This document shows, in pieces, positions 1-5,069 of a stretch of 5,069 nucleotides of DNA; position 1 is the first letter of the stretch; every line of letters begins with the position of its first letter. The notes below the pieces were generated by a model that saw only the letters and a program-made list of their open reading frames with translations, ran no database searches and was not told the DNA's origin. The stretch is from Pseudonocardiales bacterium (GTDB lineage Bacteria; Actinomycetota; Actinomycetes; Mycobacteriales; Pseudonocardiaceae), in NCBI GenBank assembly GCA_013695005.1, contig JACDBJ010000227.1:1-5069 (forward strand), given 5' to 3'. A program made the position numbers and the translations under genes.

Positions 1-552
1 GGTGACGCCCGTCGTGGATGCCGCGTACAGGAAACCGCTGCTCGCCGACGCCGTGGAGGCGATGCGTTCCTCGATGGACGACGGCGCCACCAGGAAGATC
101 CGGGCCAGGTCGTGCTCGGCAGAGGCCGCGAGCCACTCACCCGCCTCGTCGGGGATGAGGTCCGGCGTGATCGCGCCGAGGCCGCCCGCAGCGGCGAGGT
201 CGCGGGCGAAGGCCGGCACGCCGTAGCGCAGCACGGGGTTGAAGTAGGTCATCACGACCGGTGCGCCGCCGGCCTCGGCGACGCGCTCGACGACCGCGAG
301 CACGTCACGCATCCGGGTTCCGCCGCGCAGCGCAGTCTCGGCGGCGGCCTGGATCGTCGGGCCGTCGAGCACCGGGTCTGAGTACGGCACGCCGACCTCG
401 ATCAGGTCGCAACCTGCGTCGGTCATCGCCGCCATCAGCCGCGCTGAGTCGTCGACCGTCGGGTAACCGGCGGGCAGGTAGCCGATCAGCGCGGCGCGTT
501 CGTCGGCCCGGCAGGCCGCGAACACGGCATCGACACTCGACACACGGCTCAA
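1..552 (-). CDS. trpA: Tryptophan synthase alpha subunit, 3' part outside window
   Basis: Cleaves indole-3-glycerol phosphate to indole and glyceraldehyde 3-phosphate in the cytosol, then passes indole through the tunnel to TrpB. The window holds 184 codons of a protein usually about 265-270 residues long, so roughly the last third is missing. Visible motifs (numbered from the TTG start) are ALIGYLPAGYP at 21-31 and the active-site stretch IEVGVPYSDPVLDGPTIQ, in which E52 and D63 match the E. coli catalytic Glu49 and Asp60. NPVLRYG and ITPDLIPDEA follow, and the loop-6 region AASTTGVT ends exactly at the window edge. The start is uncertain. TTG at 552 has a weak GAG six bases upstream and leaves 7 bases after the trpB stop; GTG at 543 is in frame but its nearest GAG is too close. 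It is co-transcribed with trpB, and no terminator is seen between them. The family call is secure; the start is about 60% sure. Confidence 0.97.
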   Translation of the reverse strand, partial: MSRVSSVDAVFAACRADERAALIGYLPAGYPTVDDSARLMAAMTDAGCDLIEVGVPYSDPVLDGPTIQAAAETALRGGTRMRDVLAVVERVAEAGGAPVVMTYFNPVLRYGVPAFARDLAAAGGLGAITPDLIPDEAGEWLAASAEHDLARIFLVAPSSIEERIASTASASSGFLYAASTTGVT

Positions 553-559
553 CGCAGGC

Positions 560-1831
560 TCACAGCTCGGCGAGTCCGAACCAGCGCGCAGCGGTGTCCA
601 TGTCCTTGTCGCCGCGGCCGGAGAGGTTGACCAGCAACACCGCCTCAGCGGCGTCGTCGCCGAGCTCCTTGCCGAGCTGCAGCGCACCCGCGACGGCATG
701 CGCGGACTCGATGGCCGGGATGATGCCCTCGGTGCGGCTGAGCAGCGCGAACGCCTCCATCGCCTCGGCATCGGTGATCGGCCGGTACTCGGCGCGGCCG
801 CTGTCCTTGAGCAACGCGTGCTCCGGGCCGACGCCCGGGTAGTCCAGCCCGGCGGAGATCGAGTGCGTCTCGACGGTCTGGCCGTCGTCGTCCTGCAGCA
901 GATAGGACATCGCGCCGTGCAGCGCACCCGGCGAGCCACTGGTGAGGGTGGCGGCGTGCCGGCCGGTGTCGATGCCGTCGCCGGCCGCCTCGAATCCCAC
1001 CAGCCGCACGTCGGCGTCGTCGATGAAGGCGTGGAAGATGCCGATCGCGTTCGAGCCGCCGCCGACGCAGGCCGCCACCGCAGTGGGCAGCCGGCCGACC
1101 CGCTCGAGCACCTGCTCGCGGGCCTCCATACCGATCACCCGGTGGAAGTCGCGGACCATCACCGGGAACGGATGCGGCCCTGCCACCGTGCCCAACAGGT
1201 AGTGGGTGTCGTCGACGTTGGTGACCCAGTCCCGCAACGCCTCGTTGATCGCGTCCTTGAGCGTCCGCAAGCCGGTCTTCACCGGGACGACCTCGGCGCC
1301 GAGCAGCCGCATGCGAGCCACGCTCAGTGCCTGACGCTGGGTGTCGACCTCGCCCATGTAGACGACACAGTCGAGGCCGAGCAGCGCGCAGGCGGTGGCC
1401 GTGGCCACGCCGTGCTGGCCGGCGCCGGTCTCTGCGATCACCCTGGACTTGCCCATCCGCTGGGTGAGCAGCGCCTGCCCGAGCACATTGTTGATCTTGT
1501 GGGAGCCGGTGTGGTTGAGGTCCTCGCGCTTGAGCAGGATCCGGGCGCCGCCCGCGTGCTCACCCAGCTTCGTGGCGTCGGTCAGCGGGGACGGACGGCC
1601 GGCGTAGTCGCGCTGCAACCGGTCCAGCTCGGCGAGGAAGTCGGGGTCGGTGCGGGCCTTGTCGTAGAACGTCTCCAGCTCGTCGAGCGCCGCGATCAGT
1701 GCCTCGGGCACAAACCGGCCGCCGTAGCGGCCGAAGTGCCCGCGCCGGTCGGGATCGTGGCTGCTGCGCTCGGCGACGCCGTCGCTTGCGGTGGCCTGCG
1801 TCGTGCCCGCCTTGGTCGTGTGTGCCGTCAT
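560..1831 (-). CDS. trpB: Tryptophan synthase beta subunit
   Basis: PLP enzyme that condenses indole with L-serine to give L-tryptophan, working as an alpha2-beta2 complex with TrpA. The 423-residue product is complete. HFGRYGGRFVPEAL (32-45) is the usual N-terminal signature. REDLNHTGSHKINN carries the PLP lysine K112 (E. coli Lys87). AETGAGQHG carries E134 (Glu109). The glycine-rich phosphate-binding loop GGGSNA is at 257-262, and LSGRGDKD near the C-terminus includes S404, matching the serine near the PLP ring nitrogen. About 25 residues before the core form a polar, probably disordered extension, as in mycobacterial TrpB. The ATG at 1831 shares ATGA with the trpC stop and has no clear Shine-Dalgarno sequence, so translation is probably coupled to trpC. 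The same frame stays open far upstream through trpC, but that part has no TrpB likeness. It is the canonical TrpB1 type, paired with trpA downstream. Confidence 0.98.
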   Translation of the reverse strand: MTAHTTKAGTTQATASDGVAERSSHDPDRRGHFGRYGGRFVPEALIAALDELETFYDKARTDPDFLAELDRLQRDYAGRPSPLTDATKLGEHAGGARILLKREDLNHTGSHKINNVLGQALLTQRMGKSRVIAETGAGQHGVATATACALLGLDCVVYMGEVDTQRQALSVARMRLLGAEVVPVKTGLRTLKDAINEALRDWVTNVDDTHYLLGTVAGPHPFPVMVRDFHRVIGMEAREQVLERVGRLPTAVAACVGGGSNAIGIFHAFIDDADVRLVGFEAAGDGIDTGRHAATLTSGSPGALHGAMSYLLQDDDGQTVETHSISAGLDYPGVGPEHALLKDSGRAEYRPITDAEAMEAFALLSRTEGIIPAIESAHAVAGALQLGKELGDDAAEAVLLVNLSGRGDKDMDTAARWFGLAEL

Positions 1832-2637
1832 CGCACGGCTCTGGAGCACGACGGGTGGAAGCCCGCGGCGACCATCTTGGTGACCGCGGCTCGCGGGTCC
1901 CCGCTGGTGACTAGGCCCTCGCCCACCAGCACGGCGTCGGCGCCGTAGCCGGCATAGGTCAGCAGGTCGCCCGCACTGCGGACGCCGGACTCCGCCACCC
2001 GGAGCACCTCGCTGGGCAGCCCCGGCGCGATCCGGCCGAAGACCGAACGGTCGATGGCGAGCGTACGCAGGTCGCGGGCGTTCACGCCGATCAGCCCGGC
2101 GCCGGCTTCGAGCGCACGGTCGGCTTCTTCCTCGTCGTGCACTTCGACCAGCGCCGTCATGCCGAGCGACTCCACCCGGTCCAACAGCGAATGCAGCGCC
2201 TGCTCTGTCAGGGCGGCGACGATGAGCAGCACGAGGTCCGCGCCGGCAGCGCGCGCTTCGTGCACCTGGTACGTGCTGACGACGAAGTCCTTGCAGAGCA
2301 CCGGCACCGGCACCGCGGCCCGGACGGCACGCAGGTCGTCGAGCGAGCCGCCGAACCGGCGACCCTCGGTGAGCACGCTGACCACCCGTGCACCGCCCTC
2401 GACGTACTCGGCGGCGAGCGCGGCGGGGTCGGTGATCGGGGCGAGGTCGCCGCGGGATGGGCTGCGGCGCTTGACCTCCGCGATGACGCCGATCCCGGGC
2501 TCGTTGAGCGCGGCCATCGCGTCCTGTGGTGGTGGCGCCGCCACGGCCTGCTGCTTCACCTCGGCGAAGCTCACTGCCGCCTCGCGTACCGCGAGGTCGC
2601 TGCGCACGCCGTCGAGGATCGACTCCAAGACGTTCAC
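1828..2637 (-). CDS. trpC: Indole-3-glycerol phosphate synthase
   Basis: Converts 1-(2-carboxyphenylamino)-1-deoxyribulose 5-phosphate to indole-3-glycerol phosphate, the substrate of TrpA. It is a single-domain (beta/alpha)8 barrel of 269 residues, the normal length when it is not fused to TrpF. The residues known from Sulfolobus IGPS are present: E54 and K56 in AEVKRRSPSRG, K116 in LCKDFVV, E165 in LVEVHD, N186 in GVNARDL, and S217 in AESGV. The C-terminal phosphate-binding part reads ADAVLVGEGLV. The GTG at 2637 is chosen because it gives the family-typical beginning VNVLESILDGVR and has AAGGGGAG (2646-2653) eight bases upstream; another GTG at 2670 would add 11 unconserved residues. Its stop overlaps trpB by 4 bp. 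Unlike the other junctions, it is separated from the upstream gene by a 137-bp gap with a possible hairpin over its ribosome binding site. In this position in Actinobacteria it is trpC, not a fused trpCF. Confidence 0.98.
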   Translation of the reverse strand: MNVLESILDGVRSDLAVREAAVSFAEVKQQAVAAPPPQDAMAALNEPGIGVIAEVKRRSPSRGDLAPITDPAALAAEYVEGGARVVSVLTEGRRFGGSLDDLRAVRAAVPVPVLCKDFVVSTYQVHEARAAGADLVLLIVAALTEQALHSLLDRVESLGMTALVEVHDEEEADRALEAGAGLIGVNARDLRTLAIDRSVFGRIAPGLPSEVLRVAESGVRSAGDLLTYAGYGADAVLVGEGLVTSGDPRAAVTKMVAAGFHPSCSRAVR

Positions 2638-2688
2638 GCCAGCGACTCCCCTTCCGTCCCGGGGCCACACACGTTCAAGGGAGCTGGC
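2638..2688 (-). promoter_or_regulatory. Inverted repeat enclosing the trpC ribosome binding site
   Basis: In the 137-bp gap between the reductase gene and trpC, the mRNA-sense arm GCCAGC-TCCCTT (2688 to 2677) can pair with AAGGGGA (2653-2647) and GCTGGC (2643-2638). This gives about 12 pairs including one G-U, with a three-base bulge (2644-2646) and a loop of 23 bases. The right arm covers the trpC Shine-Dalgarno AAGGGGAG and ends next to the GTG start. CCCC at 2661-2664 in the loop could instead pair with the same GGGG. Such a fold would limit trpC translation, but the pairing is only read by eye and regulation is inference. There is no U-run after it, so it is not a typical terminator. The rest of the gap (2689-2774) holds nothing I can name; no Trp-rich leader peptide or T-box motif is visible. 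Confidence 0.35.
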
Positions 2689-2774
2689 CGACGAACCGAC
2701 CGGCGCTACCCCGACGCCCGAGTCATGCTAGCTACCGAGCCTAGAACTGCGGCGAACGGCACTTGCACACGGCC

Positions 2775-3364
2775 CTATGACCAGACGGTCCGGTAACGCA
2801 GGACGACAGCACCGCCGTCGAACACCTTCGACTCCGCGAGCTCCAGGGCGAGATCGGTGGAAAGGCCATCGAACAGCCGCGGACCAGCCGTGATGACCGC
2901 GGGATGCACGGCGAGGAGGTACTCGTCCACCAGGCCGCGGGTGTCGGCGATCGGCCCAAGGGTGGCCGGGCGCAGGACAGGATGATCTTCGTGCCGTCCT
3001 GTTCCTTCAGCGCGGCGAGCTCCGTGGCGAGGTCGCCGCTGACGACGGTGCGGTCCTCGTTCGGCTCCAGGGTGGTGGAGAAGACGACCTTGGTCATGTC
3101 CTTCTGCAGCTGGGCGAACTCGCGATCCGCCGCGGAGATGAGCGGCGCGTCGTCGGGGACCTCTCCCCTGGCCACGGTGTCCCACCAGGGGACGATCGCC
3201 TCGTAGAGAACCCGGCTCAGCGCCCAGGTGTCGGCGTCCCGGAAGTCCTGGTTGAGGTAGGCCATCTCCTGCTCGCCCCACGGGAACGGCTCCCAGAACT
3301 CCCCGTCGGCGTTCGCGATGCGGTTGTTCAGCGTGGTCTGCATCATCACGACGATCTTGCGCAT
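2775..3364 (-). pseudogene. RibD C-terminal/dihydrofolate-reductase-like protein, frameshifted
   Basis: Looks like a member of the RibD_C (bacterial bifunctional deaminase-reductase C-terminal) superfamily, a group of small NADPH-type reductases whose substrates are mostly unknown. Frame one runs from ATG 3364 (MRKIVVMMQTTLNNRIA, then DADTWALSRVLYEAIVPWW) to TKIILSC at residue 131. Here the sequence has TGCGCCCGG where TGCGGCCCGG would be expected. Adding one G near 2971 continues into GPATLGPIADT, VDEYLLAVHPAVITAGPRLFDGL and VFDGGAVVLRYRTVWS, ending at TAG 2775-2777, for 196 residues in all, a normal family length. Without that base, translation reads about 76 unrelated residues to a stop at 2741. 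Both halves are well kept, so the break is recent or a sequencing error. The start lies 5 bases after the membrane-protein stop, with TAGGTG as a possible ribosome binding site. Codon use resembles the neighbours. This gene is not normally part of the trp operon. Confidence 0.85.
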
Positions 3365-3369
3365 GGCAC

Positions 3370-3807
3370 CTACTCGCGGTCGGTGTGATCGGTGGGGTCA
3401 CGGCCGGCATCCAGCGCCCGCCATGCCGCGAGGTCGGGGTCGGGGGGGCGTGAGCCGGGGGCGGCGTAGCGGCTGCCCAACCGCGGCATGGCCTGGCCGC
3501 GCCATGCGAGGAGGGCACCGGCCGCGGCGAGCAACACGCAGCCGGTTAGGGCGAGCAGTGCCTGTGCGGACGGTGCGCCACGCAGGACGATGCCGGCGAC
3601 CCCGGCGACGACCAGCAGCCCACCGATCACCCGGCGGACCAGTCCGCCGCTGGCTACCGCTCCGGCCACGCCGGCTAGTGCGAGCAGCGCCAGCCCGCCG
3701 AGCGGTTGTTCGGCGTCACCACCGAGCAGCCGCCCGCCGCCCCACAGCACGACGGCCGCCGCCAGCAACCCGCCGACCGCGGTCCACAGCGCCCGCCGAC
3801 CGCTCAC
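3370..3807 (-). CDS. Trp operon-associated four-helix membrane protein
   Basis: Small integral membrane protein of the family found between trpE and trpC in Actinobacteria (Trp_oprn_chp; the counterpart of M. tuberculosis Rv1610). Its function is not established; a link to tryptophan metabolism is assumed only from location. The 145-residue product has four hydrophobic segments at about 6-24, 36-54, 60-75 and 82-101. The cytosolic-looking C-terminal tail carries the family signature MPRLGSRYAAPG and PDLAAWRALDAGRDPTD. The GTG at 3807 is chosen because it gives GTGA overlap with the trpE stop and starts just before the first helix; the longer open frame upstream is only an out-of-frame reading of trpE. 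No Shine-Dalgarno sequence is visible because the preceding bases are the GCCACC repeat, so translation probably depends on coupling to trpE. A run of seven C on the coding strand (3442-3448) lies in the tail, but the frame is intact after it. Confidence 0.88.
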   Translation of the reverse strand: MSGRRALWTAVGGLLAAAVVLWGGGRLLGGDAEQPLGGLALLALAGVAGAVASGGLVRRVIGGLLVVAGVAGIVLRGAPSAQALLALTGCVLLAAAGALLAWRGQAMPRLGSRYAAPGSRPPDPDLAAWRALDAGRDPTDHTDRE

Positions 3808-5069
3808 ACGTCTGTGGCGGTGGCGGTGGCGGTGGCTGCAGAGGGCGGGTCCGCAAGCGTCCCCGCCGTGCCCATGGGCGGGTCCGCAAGCGTCCCCGCC
3901 GTCGCGATGGCGGACAGCACCGCGCGGGCCTTGTTCAGGCACTCCGCGTCTTCGGCGAGCGGGTCGGAGTCGGCCACGATCCCGCCGCCGGCCTGCACGT
4001 ATGCCACCCCGTTGCGAACCAGCGCCGTGCGGATGGCGATCGCGGTGTCTGCGTCGCCGGCGAAGTCGAGGTAGCCGACGATGCCGCCGTAGAGCCCGCG
4101 CCGGGTCGGCTCCAATTCCTCGATGATCTCCATCGCGCGCGGCTTCGGCGCCCCGGACAGCGTGCCGGCCGGGAAGCACGCAACCACCGCGTCGAAGGCG
4201 TTGCACCCCGCCCGCAGCAGCCCGGTGACCGTGGAGACCAGATGCATGACGTGGCTGTAGCGCTCCACCCGGAAGAAGCCGTGCACCCGCACCGACCCGG
4301 GCTCGCACACCCGGCCGAGGTCGTTGCGGCCGAGGTCGACGAGCATCACGTGCTCCGCGCGCTCCTTCTCGTCGACCAGCAGGTCCTTCTCCAGCAGCAC
4401 GTCCTCCTCCTCGGTGGCGCCCCGCCACCGGGTGCCCGCGATCGGGTGCGTGGTGGCCCGGCCGTCCCGCACGGTGACCAGCGCCTCGGGGCTGGAGCCG
4501 ACGATGGCGAACGGCTCGCCCGTCGTCGCGTCGGCCAGCCGCAGCAGGTACATGTACGGGCTGGGGTTGGTGGCCCGCAGCACCCGGTAGACGTCCAGTG
4601 GGTGGCTGCCTTTCATCGGCATCTCGAAACGCTGCGAGACGACCACCTGGAAGGCCTCACCGGCGCGGATCTGCTCCTTGGCGACCTCGACGGCCGCGCA
4701 GTGCTCGGCGACGCTGCGCCGGCGGGTGAACTCCGGCTGCACCGGCTGGTAGACCGCGACCGTAGGAGCCGACGGCGTGGCCAGCTCCGCGGTCATCCGG
4801 TCCAGCCGGGCGATCGCGTCGTCGTAGGCGTCGTCGACCCGCTCCTCGGAGTCGTCCCAGTTCACCGCGTTGGCGATCAGTGTGACGGTGCCCTCGTGGT
4901 GGTCCAGCGCGGCCAGGTCGGTGGCTAGCAGCATCACCAGCTCGGGCAGCTGCAGGTCGTCGGTGGCCAGCGACGGGAGCCGTTCCAGCCGCCGTACGAC
5001 GTCGTAGCCGAGGTAGCCGACCATCCCGCCGGTCAGCGGCGGCAGGCCGGGCAACGCCTCGCTGCGCAG
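3804..5069 (-). CDS. trpE: Anthranilate synthase component I, 5' part outside window
   Basis: Makes anthranilate from chorismate using ammonia from a TrpG/PabA-type amidotransferase, the first and feedback-controlled step of tryptophan synthesis. The window holds the last 421 residues of a protein usually about 500-520 long, so the first 80-100, including the N-terminal Trp-binding LLES motif, are missing. Visible (numbered from the window edge) are GGMVGYLGYD (14-23) and NPSPYMYLLR (168-177), a region where feedback-resistant substitutions are known in enteric TrpE. The chorismate-binding core follows with PIAGTRWRG (209-217), DEKERAEHVMLVDLGRNDLG, ERYSHVMHLVSTVTG, FPAGTLSGAPKPRAMEII, RRGLYGGIVGYLD and VQAGGGIVADSDP. 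The family core ends near LSAI (386). About 30 more residues follow, made of a duplicated TAGTLADPP and a Thr-Ala run, encoded by DNA repeats. The TGA shares GTGA with the next gene. The context and PIAGTRWRG favour TrpE over PabB. Confidence 0.97.
   Translation of the reverse strand: MRSEALPGLPPLTGGMVGYLGYDVVRRLERLPSLATDDLQLPELVMLLATDLAALDHHEGTVTLIANAVNWDDSEERVDDAYDDAIARLDRMTAELATPSAPTVAVYQPVQPEFTRRRSVAEHCAAVEVAKEQIRAGEAFQVVVSQRFEMPMKGSHPLDVYRVLRATNPSPYMYLLRLADATTGEPFAIVGSSPEALVTVRDGRATTHPIAGTRWRGATEEEDVLLEKDLLVDEKERAEHVMLVDLGRNDLGRVCEPGSVRVHGFFRVERYSHVMHLVSTVTGLLRAGCNAFDAVVACFPAGTLSGAPKPRAMEIIEELEPTRRGLYGGIVGYLDFAGDADTAIAIRTALVRNGVAYVQAGGGIVADSDPLAEDAECLNKARAVLSAIATAGTLADPPMGTAGTLADPPSAATATATATDV
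3814..3836. repeat. GGTGGC hexamer run at the 3' end of trpE
   Basis: Three perfect GGTGGC units (3819-3836) preceded by a partial one (from 3814). On the coding strand they read as GCC-ACC codons, giving alternating Ala-Thr residues just before the TrpE stop. The run occupies the place where the ribosome binding site of the next gene would be. Repeat length may vary between strains without shifting the frame, since the unit is six bases. Confidence 0.85.
3843..3902. repeat. Two 27-bp direct repeats, each a hairpin, in the trpE tail
   Basis: Copies at 3843-3869 and 3876-3902 are identical over 27 bases and 33 bases apart from start to start; the six bases between are part of a GCCCATGGGC palindrome (3870-3879). 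In mRNA sense each has a 24-base core (3844-3867, 3877-3900) with outer arms GGCGGG/CCCGCC, a tandem G-A/A-G mismatch, and an inner stem closed by a CUUG tetraloop (GCUUGC). Tandem G-A mismatches and CUUG loops are known stable RNA elements, so the transcript strand should fold better than its complement. The period is a multiple of three and adds MGTAGTLADPP-type residues to TrpE. It resembles a palindromic dispersed repeat of the REP kind inserted in a tolerant protein tail, but only these two copies can be seen here. Confidence 0.85.

Noticed and set aside
698..1948. Open frame of 416 codons on the plus strand
   Set aside because: Mirror of trpB and the end of trpC; no recognisable domain, and the sense genes carry full catalytic motifs.
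1832..2668. Upstream extension of the trpB frame through trpC
   Set aside because: The frame is open only because of high GC; TrpB likeness begins after ATG 1831, and the extension overlaps a complete TrpC in another frame.
2686..2704. GCCG/CGGC inverted repeat as a terminator after the reductase gene
   Set aside because: Four-base arms with a ten-base loop and no T-run; too weak to call.
2715..2735. Short ATG-initiated leader peptide before trpC
   Set aside because: It encodes only six residues with no tryptophan and has no terminator pair after it, so it does not fit a trp attenuator.
2700..2774. Internal promoter for trpC (TAGCAT as a -10 near 2733-2738)
   Set aside because: No acceptable -35 hexamer at 16-18 bases; one hexamer match in a short gap is expected by chance.
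2960..2980. Programmed ribosomal frameshift in the reductase gene
   Set aside because: Joining the halves would need a -1 shift, but there is no slippery heptamer at TCC-TGC-GCC and no evident downstream structure, and the family is not known for recoding; a missing base is simpler.
3442..3448. Seven-base G/C run in the membrane-protein gene as a possible frameshift
   Set aside because: The conserved C-terminal signature follows in the same frame and the stop is at the expected place, so the frame is intact.
3318..4928. Long open frame of 536 codons on the plus strand
   Set aside because: Antisense to trpE, the membrane gene and the start of the reductase gene; its Arg/Gly/His-rich product is what GC-rich third positions give on the opposite strand, and it shows no family motif.

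Overview
The window is most of a tryptophan biosynthesis operon from a high-GC actinobacterium. All genes lie on the minus strand, so transcription runs from the right-hand end to the left. Four observations support the placement: the gene order trpE, small membrane protein, trpC, trpB, trpA; the four-transmembrane trp-operon-associated protein that is typical of Actinobacteria; close sequence likeness of the enzymes to mycobacterial homologues as I remember them; and strong G/C preference at third codon positions. I cannot name a genus from the sequence.

Layout in transcription order. trpE (anthranilate synthase component I, 5' end outside the window) ends at 3804. Its last codons carry two 27-bp direct repeats, each able to fold into a hairpin, and a GGTGGC hexamer run. 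A four-helix membrane protein (3370-3807) overlaps trpE by 4 bp. Five bases further on is a RibD C-terminal/dihydrofolate-reductase-like gene (2775-3364). It is not a usual member of this operon and is broken by what looks like a single missing base near 2971. A 137-bp gap follows; it contains an inverted repeat that could mask the trpC ribosome binding site. Then come trpC (1828-2637), trpB (560-1831, sharing ATGA with trpC) and trpA (start near 552, running off the left end).

The pathway runs as follows. TrpE, with a glutamine amidotransferase not seen here, makes anthranilate from chorismate. TrpC closes the indole ring to give indole-3-glycerol phosphate. TrpA and TrpB form the tryptophan synthase complex. 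trpD, trpF and trpG are not in the window. The missing trpF would fit the actinobacterial arrangement in which PriA (HisA/TrpF bifunctional isomerase) does that step, but this is inference.

The enzymes themselves look ordinary and intact. The parts worth a second look are the frameshifted reductase inserted in the operon, the paired hairpin repeats in the trpE tail, and the possible hairpin over the trpC start. I found no RNA genes, CRISPR array, insertion sequence or convincing terminator. The operon promoter should lie upstream of trpE, outside the window.
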